From assembly GCF_003259615.1 (NCBI RefSeq), contig NZ_QLLR01000002.1, forward strand, positions 329,711 to 393,710: 64,000 bases of DNA, in the 5' to 3' direction. Below are positions 60,022 through 64,000 of the stretch, piece by piece; position 1 is the stretch's first letter; every line of letters begins with the position of its first letter. Origin of the DNA: Pedobacter cryoconitis. Its GTDB lineage: Bacteria > Bacteroidota > Bacteroidia > Sphingobacteriales > Sphingobacteriaceae. The notes beneath the pieces were generated by a model. That model ran no database searches. It was not told where the DNA came from and saw nothing but the letters and a program-made list of their open reading frames with translations. Position numbers and translations under genes: made by a program.

Positions 60022-61260
60022 ATGGCTTTAAATTATCTATGGATTGCGTTTTTTCTGATCGCATTCGTTGTGGCACTCATCAGGTTAATCTTTTTCGGTG
60101 ATACAGAAATATTCAAACTGATTGTAGATGGTACATTTGAATCTGCAAAGGTGGGTGTTATGGATATTGCGCTGCCGCTGGTAGGTATTATGACCTTATG
60201 GCTGGGCATTATGAATATCGGTGAAAAAGCCGGGGCTATCAATTTCCTGTCCCGCATTATCGGTCCTTTTTTTAGCCGTATCTTTCCTGAAGTACCAAAA
60301 AACCATCCTGCTACCGGACATATGGTGATGAATTTCTCTGCCAATTTACTGGGTCTGGATAATGCTGCTACTCCTTTTGGTTTGAAAGCTATGCAAAGTT
60401 TACAGGAAATTAACCCCGATAAAGATACCGCCAGCAATGCGCAGATTATGTTTTTAGTCCTGCATACTTCCGGCCTTACGCTGATCCCCTTGAGTATTAT
60501 GGCGCAGCGGGCTATTCTGGGAGCTGCAGATCCGGCAGATATATTTATTCCTTGTATGATCGCCACTTATGTAGCTACCCTGGTAGGCCTGATAGCCGTT
60601 GCAATCAAGCAAAAGATCAACCTGTTTAATACCGTAGTCATTTCCTGGTTAGGCGGTATTACCGTGTTTCTGGTAGGCATGATCTATTATTTCACGAACT
60701 TCCTGACTAAGGAACAGATTGAGGTTGTTTCCCGGGTCGCTTCTAATTTTATCCTTTTCTCTATTATTATTGCTTTTATTCTGGGTGCTGTCCGTAAAAA
60801 GGTGAATGTATATGATGCATTTATTGAAGGGGCAAAAAATGGTTTTACCACTTGTATTACGATTATACCTTATCTGGTAGGGATGCTGGTCGCGATTGGT
60901 GTATTAAGAAATTCCGGCGTATTGGGTTATATTGTTGATGGCTTTACCTGGTGTTTTGTACACCTGGGTGTCAATACTGACTTTACGCCTGCCCTGCCAA
61001 CTGCGCTGATTAAACCATTAAGCGGAAGTGGTGCAAAAGCGATGATGGTAGATACGATGAAAACTTTTGGTCCTGATTCATTTGTAGGCCGCCTGTCTTG
61101 TGTATTTAACGGCTCTGCGGATACTACTTTTTATATTGTTGCCCTGTATTTTGGTTCAGTAGGTATTAAGCGTACACGTTATGCAATTCCATTTGGCTTG
61201 ATTGCAGATTTAGCCGGAATTATTGCTGCTGTATTTGTCGCTTATTTATTTTTCCATTAG
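60022..61260 (+). CDS. SpmA-SpmB fusion (nucleoside-recognition/Gate domain) membrane protein
   Basis: 412-aa membrane protein in which homologues of the Bacillus spore maturation proteins SpmA and SpmB are joined. The SpmA half (about 1-200) has GHMVMNFSANLLGLDNAATPFGLKAM, the second half (about 240-412) a Gate-domain pattern with GAVRKKVNVYDAFIEGAKNGF and PLSGSGAKAMM. About 10 TM helices are predicted by eye. Sporulation genes are absent and Bacteroidota do not sporulate, so the role here is unknown, perhaps envelope or nucleoside/ion transport. It stands alone on the plus strand. Confidence 0.85.
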   Translation: MALNYLWIAFFLIAFVVALIRLIFFGDTEIFKLIVDGTFESAKVGVMDIALPLVGIMTLWLGIMNIGEKAGAINFLSRIIGPFFSRIFPEVPKNHPATGHMVMNFSANLLGLDNAATPFGLKAMQSLQEINPDKDTASNAQIMFLVLHTSGLTLIPLSIMAQRAILGAADPADIFIPCMIATYVATLVGLIAVAIKQKINLFNTVVISWLGGITVFLVGMIYYFTNFLTKEQIEVVSRVASNFILFSIIIAFILGAVRKKVNVYDAFIEGAKNGFTTCITIIPYLVGMLVAIGVLRNSGVLGYIVDGFTWCFVHLGVNTDFTPALPTALIKPLSGSGAKAMMVDTMKTFGPDSFVGRLSCVFNGSADTTFYIVALYFGSVGIKRTRYAIPFGLIADLAGIIAAVFVAYLFFH

Positions 61261-61269
61261 CCTTTGAAA

Positions 61270-61515
61270 TCAGGCCGATTTATGGCTGTTGAGAGAGTTG
61301 ATGATTTTTTCCAGTATTCCGGGTTCTACACTCGTATATCTGGAAGAACGCCAGGTAGAAGAAGGTTGATCAAGCCAGATGCAAAATGAGTGGTAACCTT
61401 CCACTATTACGGCATAGGTTTCATGAAAATCGTCCTGGATCTGAAGGCAAAAACCGCTGACAGGTTTGCCTTGTACATCAAACTGGAAGTTGAGATAATT
61501 ACTTAACATAGTCAT
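61270..61515 (-). CDS. Small hypothetical protein (81 aa)
   Basis: No signal peptide or TM helix. It has an aromatic, beta-strand-like character (YLNFQFDVQGKPVSGFCLQIQ, then YAVIVEGYHSFCIWLDQ). A second in-frame Met at codon 3 is an alternative start. It is convergent with the SpmAB gene 9 bp away and I recognise no family. The coding call rests on length and composition. Confidence 0.5.
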   Translation of the reverse strand: MTMLSNYLNFQFDVQGKPVSGFCLQIQDDFHETYAVIVEGYHSFCIWLDQPSSTWRSSRYTSVEPGILEKIINSLNSHKSA

Positions 61516-61640
61516 AATTGGTTAGTTGGTCTATCATAACAAATATGGTTATCAAATGTTTAACTAATTTTAAGCCGGCAACATTTTTCTGTTAAGTTCC
61601 TGCTTATTTTAAGCTTAAATTTAACCACAAAAATAACCTT

Positions 61641-62048
61641 ATGGATAAGAAACAAATCACAGCAGTTACCGAATTGGATCGTTCACATTACCTGACCAAA
61701 GTTTATGCAGGCGGACATTTTATTTATGCGGACGAACCAACCGATGTTGGCGGAACTGATGAAGGGATGAATCCCGGTGCGCTGCTTTTAGCCAGCTTAG
61801 GGAGCTGTACAGCAATTACGATCAGAATGTATGCAGATCGGAAAGAAATGGCACTGGATACTATTAAAATCCATCTGGCTATATGTAATGAGCAAGAAAT
61901 GAGCACAACCACCAAGATTACACGTAAAATTGAATTTGGTGGGGAGCTTTCTGAGGCAGAAATAACCAGGTTAATGCAGATCGCAGATAAATGCCCTATT
62001 CATAAAATGTTGAGCAATCCTATACAAATAGAAACAACCTTGGCATAA
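61641..62048 (+). CDS. OsmC-family peroxiredoxin
   Basis: Thiol peroxidase or related redox protein of the OsmC/Ohr fold. 135 aa. The two conserved redox cysteines are C56 (LGSCTAI) and C118 (DKCPIHK), and the N-terminal strand-turn HFIYADEPTDVGGTDEGMNP matches the YhfA-like branch. It is monocistronic, 66 bp upstream of the exonuclease/GIY-YIG gene. Confidence 0.88.
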   Translation: MDKKQITAVTELDRSHYLTKVYAGGHFIYADEPTDVGGTDEGMNPGALLLASLGSCTAITIRMYADRKEMALDTIKIHLAICNEQEMSTTTKITRKIEFGGELSEAEITRLMQIADKCPIHKMLSNPIQIETTLA

Positions 62049-62114
62049 ATTTTTGAATAACCTGCTATATTACTAAATTTATTAGCACATTTGTATATAC
62101 CTATAGCTCAATAA

Positions 62115-63506
62115 ATGTTGAAATACGCAGTAGTCGATATTGAAACTACCGGTGGTTTTGCCGCCGGTAACGGGATCACAGAAATCTCTATTCTCATTCA
62201 TGATGGTTCAAAAGTCATAGATAGTTTTGAAACCTTAATTAATCCTCAGCAGGATATACCTATCTATATCCAGACCTTAACCGGCATCAGTGATGATATG
62301 GTTCGCAGCGCCCCTCTGTTTGAAGAAGTTGCGCCTAAAATTTATGAGCTTTTAAAGGATAAGATTTTTGTAGCGCATAATGTAAACTTCGATTTCTCTT
62401 TTGTGAGGCATCAGCTTGCGCAGTCAGGATTTGTCTTGCAATCGAAAAAGCTGTGTACGGTAAGAATGAGCAGAAAAATCGTTCCCGGACTTTCTTCTTA
62501 TAGTTTAGGTAAGCTCTGCACTTCACTTGGTATTCCATTAAATGACCGTCACCGTGCTGGTGGTGACGCGGCAGCAACAGCCTTATTGTTAAACCTGTTG
62601 TTAGAGAAGGATGTGGCCGGCCTGATTCCGCTTTCCTTATTGAAAAGTTCAAAAGAACAGGTTTTGCCCCCAAACTTATCAAAGGATAGTATTGATGCTC
62701 TACCAGATCAGCCCGGCGTATATTATTTCAAAGATCAAAAAGGGAAGATCATCTATGTTGGTAAAGCTATAAATATCAAGAAGAGGGTATATTCCCATTT
62801 CTCAGGAAATAAAATCAATCAGCAAAGACAAGATTTCCTTAAGGAAATTCACGAGGTAGATTTTACTATTTGCGGCACTGAATTAATGGCATTGATCCTG
62901 GAAGCTTCAGAAATACAGAAACACTGGCCAGAAAAGAACAGAGCTTTAAAGCGCTTTGAGCAGAAATATGCTTTATATGATTTCGAAGACCAGAAAGGTT
63001 ATATACGGCTGGGAATTGATAAGTATAAGAAACACAGTCCTGCTTTATATACTTTTAACAGTTTGCTGTCCGGACAAAGTATGTTAAGGGGAATGATCAA
63101 CGAACATACTTTATGTGAAAAGTTATGTTTTATTCAGAAGAACAGGCTGGCTTGTACCGCGCACGAGAAAGGAAATTGTCATGGCGCTTGCCTGGGAATT
63201 GAAGATCCGGCAGCGTATAATTTAAGAGTTAATGAGGCTATTGCGCATTTAAAAGTTGCACTTCCCTCCTTTGCGTTGATAGATTCAGGTAGAAATAAGG
63301 AAGAAAAAAGCTGTCTATGGGTAGAAGAAGGTAAATTTTATGGGATGGGTTATATTTCTTTTCATAGCGACATCACTGATATAGAAAATCTAAAATCTTG
63401 TATAGTTCCTTATACATCAAATGATTATATTCTGAATATGGTTCTTTCTTATGCAGAATCCCATCCTCAGCAAAGAATAGAGATCTCAAAATCTATGCAA
63501 TTCTAG
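62115..63506 (+). CDS. DEDDh exonuclease fused to a GIY-YIG (UvrC/Cho-like) nuclease
   Basis: 463-aa two-nuclease protein. The N-terminal 3'-5' exonuclease domain (about 1-175) has D8 and E10 (VVDIETTGG), HNVNFDFSFVRHQL and HRAGGDAAAT, the DEDDh pattern. The GIY-YIG domain begins near residue 200 (GVYYF at 201-205, IIYVGKA at 212-218, KKRVYSHF) as in UvrC/Cho. The C-terminal part holds several Cys residues (about residues 330-400) but no UvrC RNase-H half. Similar fusions are known in bacteria and are thought to act in DNA repair or proofreading; the role here is inferred. Confidence 0.88.
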   Translation: MLKYAVVDIETTGGFAAGNGITEISILIHDGSKVIDSFETLINPQQDIPIYIQTLTGISDDMVRSAPLFEEVAPKIYELLKDKIFVAHNVNFDFSFVRHQLAQSGFVLQSKKLCTVRMSRKIVPGLSSYSLGKLCTSLGIPLNDRHRAGGDAAATALLLNLLLEKDVAGLIPLSLLKSSKEQVLPPNLSKDSIDALPDQPGVYYFKDQKGKIIYVGKAINIKKRVYSHFSGNKINQQRQDFLKEIHEVDFTICGTELMALILEASEIQKHWPEKNRALKRFEQKYALYDFEDQKGYIRLGIDKYKKHSPALYTFNSLLSGQSMLRGMINEHTLCEKLCFIQKNRLACTAHEKGNCHGACLGIEDPAAYNLRVNEAIAHLKVALPSFALIDSGRNKEEKSCLWVEEGKFYGMGYISFHSDITDIENLKSCIVPYTSNDYILNMVLSYAESHPQQRIEISKSMQF

Positions 63507-63523
63507 AATTATTTTAAAATAGA

Positions 63524-63555
63524 TTTGCGTTTAAAGTACTTTAATCTTACCTTTG
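63524..63555 (+). promoter_or_regulatory. Complete sigma promoter for the tRNA-Arg gene
   Basis: TTTG at 63524-63527 and TACCTTTG at 63548-63555, spaced exactly 20 bp. Both match the Bacteroidota consensus. The mature tRNA starts 22 bp after the -7 box. Confidence 0.75.
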
Positions 63556-63576
63556 TCGTCCCTAACAAAGGGAAAC

Positions 63577-63650
63577 GCATCCATAGCTCAGCTGGATAGA
63601 GCAACGGTTTTCTAAACCGTAGGTCATAGGTTCGAATCCTATTGGGTGTA
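63577..63650 (+). tRNA. tRNA-Arg (anticodon TCT)
   Basis: 74-nt cloverleaf: acceptor GCATCCA/TGGGTGT, D-arm GCTC/GAGC, anticodon stem ACGGT/ACCGT with loop TTTCTAA (anticodon TCT, reading AGA), a 5-base variable loop, and T-arm ATAGG/CCTAT with TTCGAAT. The 3' CCA is not encoded. The acceptor has G-U pairs at 1-72 and 4-69, the first uncommon in bacterial tRNAs. A promoter lies upstream and a terminator downstream. Confidence 0.93.
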
Positions 63651-63671
63651 CAAGAGATTTATCTCTTAATT

Positions 63672-63707
63672 AAAGGCGACGTTGCTCCAGACGTTGCCTT
63701 TTTTTTG
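63672..63707 (+). terminator. Terminator after tRNA-Arg
   Basis: A 10-bp stem (63673-63682 with 63691-63700, one G-U), an 8-base loop and eight T residues. Confidence 0.85.
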
Positions 63708-63745
63708 TATAAAAACGTTTTTGGACACAACGGATCAATCCTTAC

Positions 63746-63847
63746 CTACTCCTTCACAATCACATCTGGGATCAAGTCATCAACTTTTGGAGCAGGGTCT
63801 TTTTAAGGATCAAGCGGAATTCTTGGGGGGAGATAAATTTTAAGCAT
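63746..63847 (-). pseudogene. Possible decayed coding remnant with in-frame stop
   Basis: One minus-strand frame reads from an ATG at 63847 to a TAA at 63803-63805 and continues to a TAG at 63746-63748 with a protein-like tail (KDPAPKVDDLIPDVIVKE). The proline- and acid-rich tail looks like the C-terminus of a real protein broken by the internal stop. No family recognised; it may be chance. Confidence 0.25.
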
Positions 63848-63935
63848 ATATTTTCGATAACCTGAACAGAAAGTCTTTGCTGTCACGGATGCTGTTATGC
63901 CTCTGGAAGTTGCGCTGAAAGCTTTCAATTTGCAT
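63840..63935 (-). other. Short ORF (31 aa), possible gene fragment
   Basis: Starts at the ATG at 63935 and ends with TAA at 63840. The product, which includes FQRNFQRHNSIRDSKDFLFRL, is strongly charged and helical and looks protein-like, possibly a transposase or other gene remnant. It overlaps the other remnant here in a different frame. Too short to assign. Confidence 0.25.
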
Positions 63936-64000
63936 GGGAATGACTCAGCCGAAACAAGGCCGGGCTGTTAGTAAATAAATTCAAAATAGCTTAATAATAG

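Larger units (their letters stand above)
63651..64000. other. Region after tRNA-Arg without an intact gene
   Basis: Apart from the tRNA terminator and two possible coding remnants on the minus strand, I see no intact gene. Being directly 3' of a tRNA, it is a plausible spot for insertion and decay of mobile DNA, but no attachment-site duplicate can be tested within the window. Confidence 0.5.

Noticed and set aside
60033..60566. 177-codon minus-strand ORF opposite the SpmAB gene
   Set aside because: The plus frame has clear SpmA family motifs and TM helices; the antisense frame is low in charged structure and has no family features.
1..64000. CRISPR arrays, prophage, or complete insertion sequences
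   Set aside because: No regularly spaced repeats, cas genes, transposase or phage structural genes were seen; only a possible fragment near the right edge.

Overview
The window looks like a chromosomal segment of a Bacteroidota bacterium, most likely a Pedobacter-like member of the Sphingobacteriaceae. I infer this from gene content (fused SpmA/SpmB protein, separate gatB and gatC, TlpA-like lipoproteins with long N-terminal domains, secreted S9 peptidases, a YidC with a long periplasmic insert), from the scarcity of Shine-Dalgarno sequences, and from many matches to the Bacteroidota sigma-factor -7 box TAnnTTTG. No database search was possible, so the assignment rests on recognition of families.

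Layout. 1-7.8 kb (minus strand): heavy-metal export. It holds a CzcA/CusA RND pump (cut by the window edge), its CzcB adaptor and CzcC outer-membrane channel, preceded by a CusRS-like two-component system. An unannotated 58-residue membrane ORF lies between them on the other strand. 8-14 kb (minus): ClC chloride transporter with CBS domains, RluA-type pseudouridine synthase, an orphan OmpR-type regulator, a TlpA-like thioredoxin lipoprotein and gatB. 14-19 kb (plus): a secreted low-complexity protein, a Fur/Zur-like regulator and a His-rich Zn/Cd P1B-ATPase, a lipoprotein, and a glycolipid-binding-domain protein. 19-26.9 kb: alaS divergent from a MerR regulator, then a helix-hairpin-helix/outer-membrane protein abutting comEC, then two small unknown genes. 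27-31.7 kb: enoyl-CoA hydratase, a secreted unknown, a DPP-IV-type peptidase, an SDR oxidoreductase.

31.8-37.6 kb carries the most distinctive unit: a four-gene, tightly overlapping DNA-repair cassette (metallo-beta-lactamase exonuclease, ATP-dependent DNA ligase, Lhr-type DEXH helicase, PdeM metallophosphoesterase endonuclease). The helicase carries a 5 x 15 bp in-frame repeat. 37.7-45.3 kb: NUDIX hydrolase, a secreted unknown, CDF metal transporter, aspartate-type aminotransferase, a solitary YhcG-type nuclease, an MFS transporter and a MacB-type ABC permease.

45.5-60 kb is mostly housekeeping: queA, ispD, two small proteins, a cobalamin adenosyltransferase with a MacB-type ATPase, gatC, a trpS-dNK-kdsB-lipoprotein run, pyrG-yidC, and a large S9 peptidase. 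60-64 kb: SpmAB fusion, OsmC protein, a DEDDh exonuclease/GIY-YIG fusion, tRNA-Arg(TCT) with a full promoter, and a stretch with decayed coding remnants at the end. No CRISPR array, prophage or intact insertion sequence was seen.
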